A DNA stretch of 11,288 nt from Clostridiales bacterium (lineage in GTDB: Bacteria > Bacillota > Clostridia > Oscillospirales > Oscillospiraceae), in contig DPHR01000068.1 of the NCBI GenBank assembly GCA_003522945.1, positions 1,994 through 13,281 on the forward strand, written 5' to 3'. The notes beneath the pieces were generated by a model that saw only the letters and a program-made list of their open reading frames with translations, searched no databases and was not told the origin of the DNA. Shown one piece after another: positions 4,718 to 11,288 of the stretch. The translations under genes were made by a program, and so were the position numbers. The number at the start of each line of letters is the position of its first letter. Positions within the stretch are counted from its first letter, which is position 1.

Positions 4718-6085
4718 ATGAAAATTGTGATTGTCGGCGGAGGCAAGGTCGGCTTTGCCATCGCCCGCGAGGTTTCCGCCGAAGGACACGACGTAACGAT
4801 CATCGACAGCAGCCGCGCCGTGTGCGACCGGCTTTCTCTCGCGCTCGACGGTATGACGGTGCAGGGAAACGGCGCCGCGCTCGACGTGCAGCACGCTGCG
4901 CTCGTGCCGGACAGCGATCTTCTGATCGCTGTCTCGCCGAACGACGAGGCGAACATTCTCGCATGCATGCTTGCGAGAAAAATCGGCTGCGCAAACACGA
5001 TCGCCCGCATCCGCAGCCGCAACTACCTCAACGGCGTGCAGCTCCTGCGGGAGGAGCTGGGCCTTTCCATGGCGGTCACGCCGGATCTTTATGCCGCGCG
5101 CGAGATCTTCCGCCAGCTGCAGCTGCCCGCTTTTCTCCGGCGGGAATCGTTTGCCAAATCCCGCGCCGAGATCGTGGCGATGGAGGTCGATGCGGATAAT
5201 AAGCTCTGCGGCAAAAAGCTCATGGAGCTGCCGCGTGTCCTGCGCCACCGCGTGCTCGTGTGCGCCGTCCGCCGCGGGGAGGAGGCGTTCATCCCGGACG
5301 GCTCGTTTGCGATCCGGGCCGGGGACGAGGTATATCTGACCGCGCCGGCGGCGACCCTTTCGCGCACCGTGGACGAGCTGGGGCTGCGGAAAAAACACGC
5401 GAAGAATGTGATGATCGTCGGCGGCGGACGGCTGGGCGAAGCGCTCGCGGAGCTGCTGCGCGAAGCGGGCGTGCGCGTGAAGCTCATCGAGCATAACGCC
5501 GAGCGCTGCCGGGAGCTTGCGGAACGTTTGCCGGACGTCTCCGTCCTCTGCGCCGACGGTACGCGGCAGGATTTCCTTTTCAGCGAGAATATTTCACAGA
5601 TGGACGCCGTTGTCGCGCTCACGAATCTGGACGAGGAAAATGTGTTTATCTGTATGTACGCCCGGATGCAGGGCGTGCCGCAGGCGATCCCGAAGGTAGA
5701 TCGGACGGAATACGCCGCCGTGTGCCAGAACTGCGGCATCCGCAGCACCGTCAGCCCGAAGGACATCTGCGCGCAGGAGATCTCGCGCTATGTCCGCGCC
5801 ATGGAGAGCACCGATGCCGAGAGCGTCCTTTCCGTATACAGTCTGCTGGGCGGGCGCGTTGAGGCACTCGAATTTCTCGTCACGGCGGACGTGCCGCACC
5901 TCGGCGAGAGCCTTGCCTCTGTCACGCTTCAGCCGGGAATTCTGCTCGCGTGCATTTCGCGCGGGGCAAAGGTGATCTTTCCCGGCGGCGGCGACAGCTT
6001 ACAGGCGGGCGATACCGTCATCGTGGTCGCGCCGCGCGAGCGGCACATTGCGGAGCTGCGGCAGATTTTTGCCGAGCGTGGGTGA
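4718..6085 (+). CDS. trkA: Trk potassium uptake regulatory (gating) subunit TrkA
   Basis: A 455-residue cytosolic protein with the duplicated RCK architecture of TrkA, the nucleotide-binding ring that gates the TrkH channel. The first RCK_N begins at residue 1 with the dinucleotide-binding loop GGGKVG (7-12) and an acidic residue D30 at the end of the second strand. The first RCK_C spans about 140-220. The second RCK_N starts near 229 with GGGRLG (235-240), and the second RCK_C spans about 370-455. The length matches full-size TrkA. The ATG has AAGGAG 5 bases upstream. It is followed after 6 bases by trkH, so the two subunits are made together from one promoter. Confidence 0.95.
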   Translation: MKIVIVGGGKVGFAIAREVSAEGHDVTIIDSSRAVCDRLSLALDGMTVQGNGAALDVQHAALVPDSDLLIAVSPNDEANILACMLARKIGCANTIARIRSRNYLNGVQLLREELGLSMAVTPDLYAAREIFRQLQLPAFLRRESFAKSRAEIVAMEVDADNKLCGKKLMELPRVLRHRVLVCAVRRGEEAFIPDGSFAIRAGDEVYLTAPAATLSRTVDELGLRKKHAKNVMIVGGGRLGEALAELLREAGVRVKLIEHNAERCRELAERLPDVSVLCADGTRQDFLFSENISQMDAVVALTNLDEENVFICMYARMQGVPQAIPKVDRTEYAAVCQNCGIRSTVSPKDICAQEISRYVRAMESTDAESVLSVYSLLGGRVEALEFLVTADVPHLGESLASVTLQPGILLACISRGAKVIFPGGGDSLQAGDTVIVVAPRERHIAELRQIFAERG

Positions 6086-6091
6086 TCGGAT

Positions 6092-7537
6092 ATGAACATT
6101 GCCATGATCTGCCGCATTCTCGGCCTGACGCTGGGAGTGGAAGCGGCATTTATGATACCGCCGCTCGCAATCGCGCTCGCACGGCACGAGCACAGCGCCG
6201 CTGTCGGCTTTGCCGTCACTGTGGCGGCGATCCTCGTGTTCGCGGCGCTGCTGCGGCGCATAAAGGCCCGGCGGCGGGAGTATTACGCCCGCGAGGGCTT
6301 TGTAACGGTCGGCCTTTCGTGGGTGCTTCTTTCGGTGTTCGGCGCGCTGCCGTTTTGTCTGAGCGGCGCGGTGCCGTCGTTCGTGGACGCCTTCTTTGAG
6401 ACCGTTTCCGGCTTTACCACGACCGGCGCGAGCGTGATCGCCGATGTGGAGGCGCTGCCGGTGAGCCTTTTGTACTGGCGCAGCTTTACGGTATGGCTCG
6501 GCGGTATGGGCGTGCTCGTGTTCGTGCTGGCCGTGAGCCCGATGGCGAACGGTGACAGCGGTGACGCGCTGCATCTTCTGCGCGCGGAATCGCCGGGCGT
6601 GAACGTGGGAAAACTCGTGCCGCGGATGCGCCGCAGCACGACGATCCTCTATCTTATCTATATCGGACTCACGGTTTTGATGTTCGTGCTGCTCATTTTT
6701 GATATGCCGTTCTTCGATGCGCTCACCACGGCGTTCGCCACGGCGGGCACGGGCGGCTTTTCAATCCGCAACGCCGGAATGAGCGTGTACAGCCCCTATT
6801 CGCAGACGGTCATCACCGTTTTTATGATCCTCTTTTCCATAAACTTCACGCTCTACTATCTCTTGCTGATCGGCAAGCTCCGGCAGGCGCTGCGCAGCGA
6901 GGAGATGTGGGTATTCCTCGGCATTCTCGCCGCCGTTTCGCTCGCCGTTGCTGTGAACATTCTGCCGCTCTTCAGCGGCTTTGGCGAGGCATTCCGCCAC
7001 GCCATATTCACCGCCGCGTCCGTGATGAGCACCTCGGGCTTTGCTATCTCGGATTTCAACCTTTGGCCGTGGCTTTCCAAAACGCTGCTTGTTGTGCTGA
7101 TGTTCGTCGGCGCGTGCGCCGGTTCGACCGGCGGCGGCATCAAGATCGTGCGCATCGTGATCGGCACGAAGCTCGCCCGCCGGGGCGTGCAGCGCGCCAT
7201 CCACCCGCAGCAGGTCAAATGCATCCACATCGACGGCGAGCCGCTCGACGAGGACACCTGCAGCTCCGTTTCCGCGTTTCTGCTCGTGTACGCGCTGCTC
7301 TTTGTGCTGCTTCTGGTCCTGCTCGCGCTGGAAGGGCTGGATTTCATCACAACATTTTCCGCCGCGGCGAGCTGCTTTAACAACGTCGGCCCCGGTATGG
7401 AGCTCGTCGGACCGATGTCCAACTATACATGCTTCTCGTCTTTCGGCAAGGTGCTGCTCGCTTTTTCCATGCTCTTCGGCCGTCTGGAGCTCTATCCGAT
7501 GCTTCTGCTGTTCATCCCCGCCGCGTGGCGCAAATAA
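6092..7537 (+). CDS. trkH: Trk potassium uptake transmembrane subunit TrkH
   Basis: A 481-residue, strongly hydrophobic membrane protein of the TrkH/KtrB superfamily, the potassium-conducting partner of TrkA. Four pore-loop signatures, each contributing a selectivity-filter glycine, can be read: FTTTGAS (G112), TAGTGGF (217-223), MSTSGF (G316) and NNVGPG (430-435). The GSTGGGIK segment at 344-351, part of the intramembrane gating loop of TrkH, is intact. The first membrane segments are at about 10-30 and 38-55. There is no clear Shine-Dalgarno before the ATG (only GGTGAT across the trkA stop), so translation is probably coupled to trkA, 6 bases upstream. The length is normal and there is no truncation. 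Confidence 0.95.
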   Translation: MNIAMICRILGLTLGVEAAFMIPPLAIALARHEHSAAVGFAVTVAAILVFAALLRRIKARRREYYAREGFVTVGLSWVLLSVFGALPFCLSGAVPSFVDAFFETVSGFTTTGASVIADVEALPVSLLYWRSFTVWLGGMGVLVFVLAVSPMANGDSGDALHLLRAESPGVNVGKLVPRMRRSTTILYLIYIGLTVLMFVLLIFDMPFFDALTTAFATAGTGGFSIRNAGMSVYSPYSQTVITVFMILFSINFTLYYLLLIGKLRQALRSEEMWVFLGILAAVSLAVAVNILPLFSGFGEAFRHAIFTAASVMSTSGFAISDFNLWPWLSKTLLVVLMFVGACAGSTGGGIKIVRIVIGTKLARRGVQRAIHPQQVKCIHIDGEPLDEDTCSSVSAFLLVYALLFVLLLVLLALEGLDFITTFSAAASCFNNVGPGMELVGPMSNYTCFSSFGKVLLAFSMLFGRLELYPMLLLFIPAAWRK

Positions 7538-7540
7538 CGG

Positions 7541-7574
7541 AACCCGGCTGCCGTTCAAAAACGGCAGCCGGGTT
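7541..7574 (+). terminator. Rho-independent terminator of trkA-trkH
   Basis: A perfect 15-bp stem (7541-7555 with 7560-7574) around a CAAA loop, starting 4 bases after the trkH stop. Its final TT runs on into TCTGGTT, giving a short imperfect U-tract. It may also act on the convergent minus-strand regulator gene. Confidence 0.85.
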
Positions 7575-7631
7575 TCTGGTTCATACAGCCGCTCAAAGGT
7601 TGCTGCTGCATCGATTTTGAACATGCTGTGA

Positions 7632-8177
7632 TCAAGTGTTTTTCGTTTCGGTTTCCTTATCCGACGCTGCCGGGTATGCGCGTTTTTCCACATACGCCAT
7701 CATGCGGTTATACAGCACCAGATAGAAAAGAATGGCGAACATACCGCCGACCGCGCCTAAAAGCGGATATGAATCGCTGCCGCGCAGTTTCAGCGCGGTC
7801 CATATTATAATACCTATCCACGCCACAATGTACAGGACGATAGTTGAAATATGTTCATGCAGCCATTTCTTCTTGAAAAATGCGATCTTTTCTTTCAGCG
7901 TAAATGTACTGCTGCTGAGCGCGGTAACAAGGTTGCTGTCGGCGGCTTTTTTGAAATCCTCCGCGGCAAGCCGTACTCCGCTTATAAGTTCGTTGATGCT
8001 TACACCGAATTCTTCGGACAGCAGCGACAGCATTTCCACGTCGGGCATGTAGTTGCCGTTCTCCCAGCGGGAAACGGTCTTGTTGGTCACGCCGAGCTTT
8101 TCTCCGAGCTTTTCCTGCGTCAAACCCTTTTCTTTCCGCAGGGCGGCGATGAATTTTCCTATCTTTATTTGTTCCAT
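7632..8177 (-). CDS. XRE-family helix-turn-helix regulator with two membrane segments
   Basis: A 181-residue protein. Residues 6-64 form a Cro/C1-type helix-turn-helix: IAALRKEKGLTQEKLGEKLG, then VTNKTVSRWENGNYMPD with the classical VSRWE recognition helix and the SEEFGVSINELI ending. A linker (65-107) leads to two hydrophobic segments at about 109-129 and 137-157 and a charged C-terminal tail. This suggests a DNA-binding head tethered to the cell membrane, a layout common in Clostridia; the regulated genes and the signal are unknown. The ATG at 8177 is preceded by GAGGTGA at good spacing. The same frame stays open far upstream on the minus strand, but that is antisense to the ribonuclease and pyrH genes. 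It is convergent with trkH and divergent from the ribonuclease-like gene. Confidence 0.9.
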   Translation of the reverse strand: MEQIKIGKFIAALRKEKGLTQEKLGEKLGVTNKTVSRWENGNYMPDVEMLSLLSEEFGVSINELISGVRLAAEDFKKAADSNLVTALSSSTFTLKEKIAFFKKKWLHEHISTIVLYIVAWIGIIIWTALKLRGSDSYPLLGAVGGMFAILFYLVLYNRMMAYVEKRAYPAASDKETETKNT

Positions 8178-8195
8178 TCGGCTCACCTCAAAGAA

Positions 8196-8224
8196 AGTAT
8201 AGCAGAAATTTCGTAAAATGTCTT
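8196..8224 (-). promoter_or_regulatory. Promoter of the XRE regulator gene
   Basis: On the minus strand TATACT (8201-8196), preceded by TGC as an extended -10, lies 17 bp from AAGACA (8224-8219), a 4/6 match to the -35 consensus. The leader to the ATG at 8177 is very short. A weak dyad ACAGC-6-GCTGT (8233-8248) lies just upstream. Confidence 0.55.
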
Positions 8225-8345
8225 CCCCACAAACAGCGAATGTGCTGTCAAAGGGAAACTGCAGCGGAGCACCGGCCAATGCGCCGTGCTCGCGCGGGGC
8301 GGGGACTGCAAAAAACCGTATGGCGGCAACGGGATGCAATAAGTC

Positions 8346-8374
8346 TTGCGCGACGGGCGGGGAACGTGTATAAT
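8346..8374 (+). promoter_or_regulatory. Candidate promoter of the ribonuclease-like/pyrH/frr genes
   Basis: A consensus TATAAT (8369-8374) with a poor TTGCGC (8346-8351) 17 bp upstream. The spacing and perfect -10 make it the best candidate in the 267-bp divergent intergenic region (8178-8444). The transcript start would be about 60 bases before the ATG. Confidence 0.55.
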
Positions 8375-8444
8375 GTTTTCCGTGAAAATAGGCGGCTTCT
8401 CTTCCGCAAAGGGTTGGGGAAGCGCCGCGACACGGGAGTTCGCT

Positions 8445-10049
8445 ATGAAAGTTACCTTTTTGGGCGCGACCCATGAAGTTACGGGCAGCTGCACACTCAT
8501 CGAGTGCGGGAATAACCGCGGCCTTGTTGACTGCGGCATGGAGCAGGGGAAGGACATCTTTGAAAACCAGAAGCTGCCGGTGACGGCGGGGGAGATCGAC
8601 TTTGTCCTTTTGACCCATGCGCACATCGACCACTCCGGCAATCTGCCGCTGCTTTTCAAAAACGGGTTCGACGGCCCCATTTACGCCACACGCGAGACGT
8701 GCAATCTCTGCCGCATCATGCTGCGTGACTGCGCGCACATTCAGGAGAGCGAGGCCGAGTGGCGCAACCGCAAAAGCCGCCGCTCCGGCGGACCGGCGTA
8801 TGAGCCGGTCTACACGCTCGACGACGCCGAGGCCGCCATCGCGCATCTGCGCCCGGTGAGCTATCACGAGCTGGTGCAGGTCGGCGAGCACTTCGCCGTC
8901 CGCTTCAGCGATGTGTGCCACCTGCTCGGCAGCGCCTGCATTGAGGTCTTTATGACCGAGAACGGCGTGGAGCGCAAGATGGTGTTCAGCGGCGATATCG
9001 GCAATCTTAACCAGCCCATCATCCGCAACGTGCCGGAAACGGTCGCGGACGCGGACTACGTTATGATCGAATCGACCTACGGCGACCGCCTGCACGACCG
9101 CCATGTCCCGCCGGTCAAGCTGCTGGCCGATTATATCCAGCGCACGCTCGACCGCGGCGGCAATCTCGTCATCCCGTCGTTCGCCGTCGGGCGCACGCAG
9201 GAGATGCTCTACTATATCCGCGAGATCCGCGAGAAAAAGCTCGTCACCGGTCACGACGGCTTCCCCGTCTATGTGGACAGCCCCATGGCAAACGAGGCGA
9301 CGGCGATCTATCTCCAGTGCGGCCACGAATGCTTCGACGAGGAGACCCGCGCTCTCGTGGACGCCGGGATCAACCCCATCTGGTCGGACGGCATCCGCAT
9401 CTCCGTTTCGAGCGAGGACTCCAAGGCCATCAACGAAAACCCCGAGCCCAAGGTCATCCTCTCGGCGAGCGGCATGTGCGAGGCGGGACGCATCCGTCAC
9501 CATCTCAAGCACAATCTCTGGCGGAAGGAGAGCACGGTGCTCTTCGTCGGCTATCAGGCGGAGGGAACGCTCGGCCGCAGGCTCTATGACGGTGAAAAGC
9601 ATGTAAAGCTCTTCGGCGAGGATATCGAGGTCAACTGCGAGATCGGCTTCCTGCCCGGCAAGAGCGGCCATGCCGACCGCGACGGGCTCACTGCGTGGCT
9701 CGCAGGCTTTGAGAAAAAGCCGAAGCTTGTGTTCGTGAACCACGGCGAGGACGCCGTGACGGACGCGTTTGCCGGCTATCTGGAGACCGAGCACGGCTAT
9801 AAGGCGTTCGCGCCCTACAGCGGCACGGTGTTCGATCTCGCCGAGGGGAAATTCCTCGTCTGTCCGAAGGGCGTGCCGGTCAAAAAGGCGGAGACCGCTT
9901 CGGGCGCCAAGGCGAGCGGGCTTTATCAAAAGCTCGTCGCCGCCGGAGAATCGCTCCTTTCTCTCATCCGCGCGAGCCGCGGCAAGCCGAACAAAACGCT
10001 CAAACACTTCCTTTCGGACGTGGAAGAGCTTCTCAAAAAATATCGCTGA
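8445..10049 (+). CDS. MBL-fold beta-CASP ribonuclease-like protein (RNA-specificity domain)
   Basis: A 534-residue metallo-beta-lactamase-fold hydrolase of the beta-CASP group (COG1236/Ysh1-like), whose members cleave RNA; the actual substrate is unknown. Zinc-binding motifs are complete: HAHIDH at 58-63, H159 (VCHLLGSA) and D184 (FSGDIGN). The beta-CASP insertion covers about 205-395, with E209 (IESTYGD), SFAVGRTQE at 245-253 and SGMCEAGRIRHHL at 342-354. The RNA-specificity part follows with GHADRDGL (H409) and VNHGED (H433). Residues from about 480 are an extra basic tail. The ATG at 8445 has GGGAG 6 bases upstream and starts at MKVTFLGATHEVTGS, the usual beginning; an in-frame ATG at 8346 falls in the promoter. 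pyrH follows 24 bases later, so they are probably co-transcribed. Confidence 0.92.
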   Translation: MKVTFLGATHEVTGSCTLIECGNNRGLVDCGMEQGKDIFENQKLPVTAGEIDFVLLTHAHIDHSGNLPLLFKNGFDGPIYATRETCNLCRIMLRDCAHIQESEAEWRNRKSRRSGGPAYEPVYTLDDAEAAIAHLRPVSYHELVQVGEHFAVRFSDVCHLLGSACIEVFMTENGVERKMVFSGDIGNLNQPIIRNVPETVADADYVMIESTYGDRLHDRHVPPVKLLADYIQRTLDRGGNLVIPSFAVGRTQEMLYYIREIREKKLVTGHDGFPVYVDSPMANEATAIYLQCGHECFDEETRALVDAGINPIWSDGIRISVSSEDSKAINENPEPKVILSASGMCEAGRIRHHLKHNLWRKESTVLFVGYQAEGTLGRRLYDGEKHVKLFGEDIEVNCEIGFLPGKSGHADRDGLTAWLAGFEKKPKLVFVNHGEDAVTDAFAGYLETEHGYKAFAPYSGTVFDLAEGKFLVCPKGVPVKKAETASGAKASGLYQKLVAAGESLLSLIRASRGKPNKTLKHFLSDVEELLKKYR

Positions 10050-10073
10050 ACCGTACAAAGGGAGGAGAAACCC

Positions 10074-10793
10074 ATGGACGAAAAGAAGATCGCGTACAAG
10101 CGCGTGCTGCTCAAGCTCTCCGGCGAAGCGCTCTCCGGGGATGCCGGAACGGGGCTGGACTTCAAGGTCATGGCCGAGGTCTGCGGCGTTGTCGCGCAGT
10201 GCGCAAAGCAGGGCGTTGAGGTTGGCATCGTTGTCGGCGGCGGCAATTTCTGGCGCGGCGTGAAAAACGGCGAGGGACGCATGGACCGCTGGAGAGCGGA
10301 CTATATGGGCATGCTCGCCACGGTCATGAACTGTCTGGCGCTGCAGGACGTGCTGCAGCAGCAGGGTGTGGAGGCCAAGGTGCTCACCGCCATGGAGATC
10401 CAGCACATCGGCGAGCCGTTCTCCGTGGAAAAGGCGGACGAATATCTCCGCTCCGGCAAGGTCGTCGTGTTCGGCGGCGGCGTCGGCAGCCCGTTCTTCA
10501 CGACCGACACAGGCGCGGTGCTGCGCGCGGCGCTCATCGGCGCGGACGCGGTACTGCTTGCCAAGAACGTGGACGGCGTTTACAGCGCCGACCCGAAGAA
10601 GGACCCCAACGCGGTGCGCTTCGACTCTCTCACGTATGAGGAAGTGCTCGAAAAGCGTCTCGCGGTCATGGACAGCACGGCGACGTGCATTGCCATGGAC
10701 AACCGCATCCCCATCAAGGTGTTCGCCCTGCGCGAACCGGAAAACATCCTGCGCGCCGCCCGCGGCGAGGCCGTCGGCACGCTGGTCCATTAA
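10074..10793 (+). CDS. pyrH: UMP kinase
   Basis: A 239-residue protein, the normal length for bacterial UMP kinase, a hexameric amino-acid-kinase-fold enzyme that phosphorylates UMP to UDP with ATP in pyrimidine nucleotide synthesis. Landmarks: LLKLSGEAL at 12-20 (phosphate-binding Lys14), VVGGGNFWRG at 53-62, the UMP-binding region DYMGMLATVMN at 76-86, SPFFTTDT at 139-146 and AKNVDGVYSADP at 163-174. The loop before PFF reads GVGS where many homologues have GTGN, a conservative difference. A strong GGAGGAG lies 6 bases before the ATG. It is followed by frr after 38 bases, the standard bacterial pair; rpsB and tsf, which often precede it, are not upstream here. Confidence 0.96.
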   Translation: MDEKKIAYKRVLLKLSGEALSGDAGTGLDFKVMAEVCGVVAQCAKQGVEVGIVVGGGNFWRGVKNGEGRMDRWRADYMGMLATVMNCLALQDVLQQQGVEAKVLTAMEIQHIGEPFSVEKADEYLRSGKVVVFGGGVGSPFFTTDTGAVLRAALIGADAVLLAKNVDGVYSADPKKDPNAVRFDSLTYEEVLEKRLAVMDSTATCIAMDNRIPIKVFALREPENILRAARGEAVGTLVH

Positions 10794-10831
10794 AAGAAAA
10801 ACGAAAAAATAACACCGGGAGGATACACAAG

Positions 10832-11288
10832 ATGGCAGAAATCAAAGAATTCAAAAACCGCATGATCAAAACGGCAGAGGTTCTCTCCGCCCAGTTCGAC
10901 ACCGTCCGCGCCGGCCGCGCCAACGCCGCCGTGCTCGATCAGATCGAGGTCGATTACTACGGCACCCCCACCCCCATCCGCCAGATCGCGTCCATTTCCA
11001 GCCCCGATGCGCGCACGCTGCTCATCCAGCCGTGGGACGGCAGCACGCTCAAGCTCATCGAAAAGGCGATCCTCACCTCCGAGCTCGGCATCAACCCGCA
11101 GAACGACGGGCGCGTCATCCGTCTTGTGTTCCCGCAGCTCACCGAGGAGCGCCGCAAGGAGCTCGCCAAGCAGGTGCGCAAGTACGGCGAGGAAGCCAAG
11201 GTCGCCGTGCGCAACATCCGCCGCGATGCGATGGACAAGTTCAAGAAGGAACAGAAAAAGGGCGAGATCACCGAGGACGATCTGAAGG
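10832..11288 (+). CDS. frr: Ribosome recycling factor (partial, cut by window end)
   Basis: The first 152 residues of a protein of about 185. It starts MAEIKEFKNRMIKTAEVL and continues through the conserved VRAGRANAAVLDQIEVDYYG, TPIRQIASISSPDARTL, NPQNDGRVIRLVFPQLTEER and IRRDAMDKFKK segments. Ribosome recycling factor, with EF-G, splits post-termination ribosomal complexes in the cytosol. GGGAGG lies 9 bases before the ATG. The reading frame is intact and simply runs off the right edge after the EITEDDLK region. It is probably co-transcribed with pyrH, since there is no terminator in the 38-base gap. Confidence 0.96.
   Translation, partial: MAEIKEFKNRMIKTAEVLSAQFDTVRAGRANAAVLDQIEVDYYGTPTPIRQIASISSPDARTLLIQPWDGSTLKLIEKAILTSELGINPQNDGRVIRLVFPQLTEERRKELAKQVRKYGEEAKVAVRNIRRDAMDKFKKEQKKGEITEDDLK

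Noticed and set aside
6761..7693. 310-codon minus-strand frame opposite trkH
   Set aside because: It is antisense to a fully recognisable TrkH with all pore motifs, and its composition is the typical His/Glu/Arg-rich shadow of a membrane protein gene.
8178..10790. Very long minus-strand open frame continuous with the XRE regulator
   Set aside because: It is antisense to the ribonuclease-like gene and pyrH. Its sequence is low-complexity, rich in A, R, H and V as expected from GC-rich antisense frames, and the XRE gene has its own ribosome binding site and promoter at 8177-8224.

Overview
The window looks like a chromosomal segment of a GC-rich, Gram-positive anaerobe of the class Clostridia, possibly an Oscillospiraceae-type gut lineage. 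The evidence is a stand-alone Spo0A DNA-binding-domain protein with Spo0A boxes in front of it, housekeeping-type sigma-A promoters (several with an extended TGn -10), strong GGAGG ribosome binding sites, tRNA genes with encoded CCA ends, and a ferredoxin-type aldo/keto reductase of a kind common in anaerobes. The lineage is an inference from these traits; no 16S or marker-gene comparison was possible.

Layout. (1) 1-1750: a minus-strand two-gene operon, an aldo/keto reductase with two 4Fe-4S motifs followed by a GNAT acetyltransferase whose start overlaps the reductase stop (ATGA). It has a good promoter with a perfect inverted repeat over its -35 box, and ends at a strong hairpin. (2) About 1770-3170, plus strand: a 5'-truncated remnant that I think belongs to the AlkZ-related family, then an intact aldose 1-epimerase. 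(3) 3168-3776, minus strand: a 119-residue protein that is essentially only the Spo0A C-terminal DNA-binding domain. Two perfect TGTCGAA boxes exactly 10 bp apart precede it. A short AraC-family C-terminal remnant and a minus-strand terminator follow it. (4) 3997-4559, minus strand: a five-gene tRNA operon in transcription order Val(UAC), Phe(GAA), Gly(GCC), Cys(GCA), Ser(CGA), with its own promoter and terminator and a 28-bp perfect palindrome between Cys and Ser. (5) 4630-7574, plus strand: a Trk potassium uptake operon, the gating subunit TrkA and the membrane subunit TrkH, ending in a 15-bp-stem terminator. (6) 7632-8177, minus strand: an XRE-type regulator with two membrane segments. (7) 8346 to the right edge, plus strand: a beta-CASP metallo-beta-lactamase ribonuclease-like protein, pyrH (UMP kinase) and frr (ribosome recycling factor, cut by the window end).

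Most of the window is ordinary core or semi-core metabolism. The unusual part is 3168-3776: a Spo0A DNA-binding domain without a receiver domain, apparently placed upstream of the debris of an older AraC-type gene and carrying what look like autoregulatory 0A boxes. Together with the second truncated gene at 1770-2082, it suggests that the stretch from about 1.7 to 4.0 kb is a locally rearranged patch between conserved blocks.
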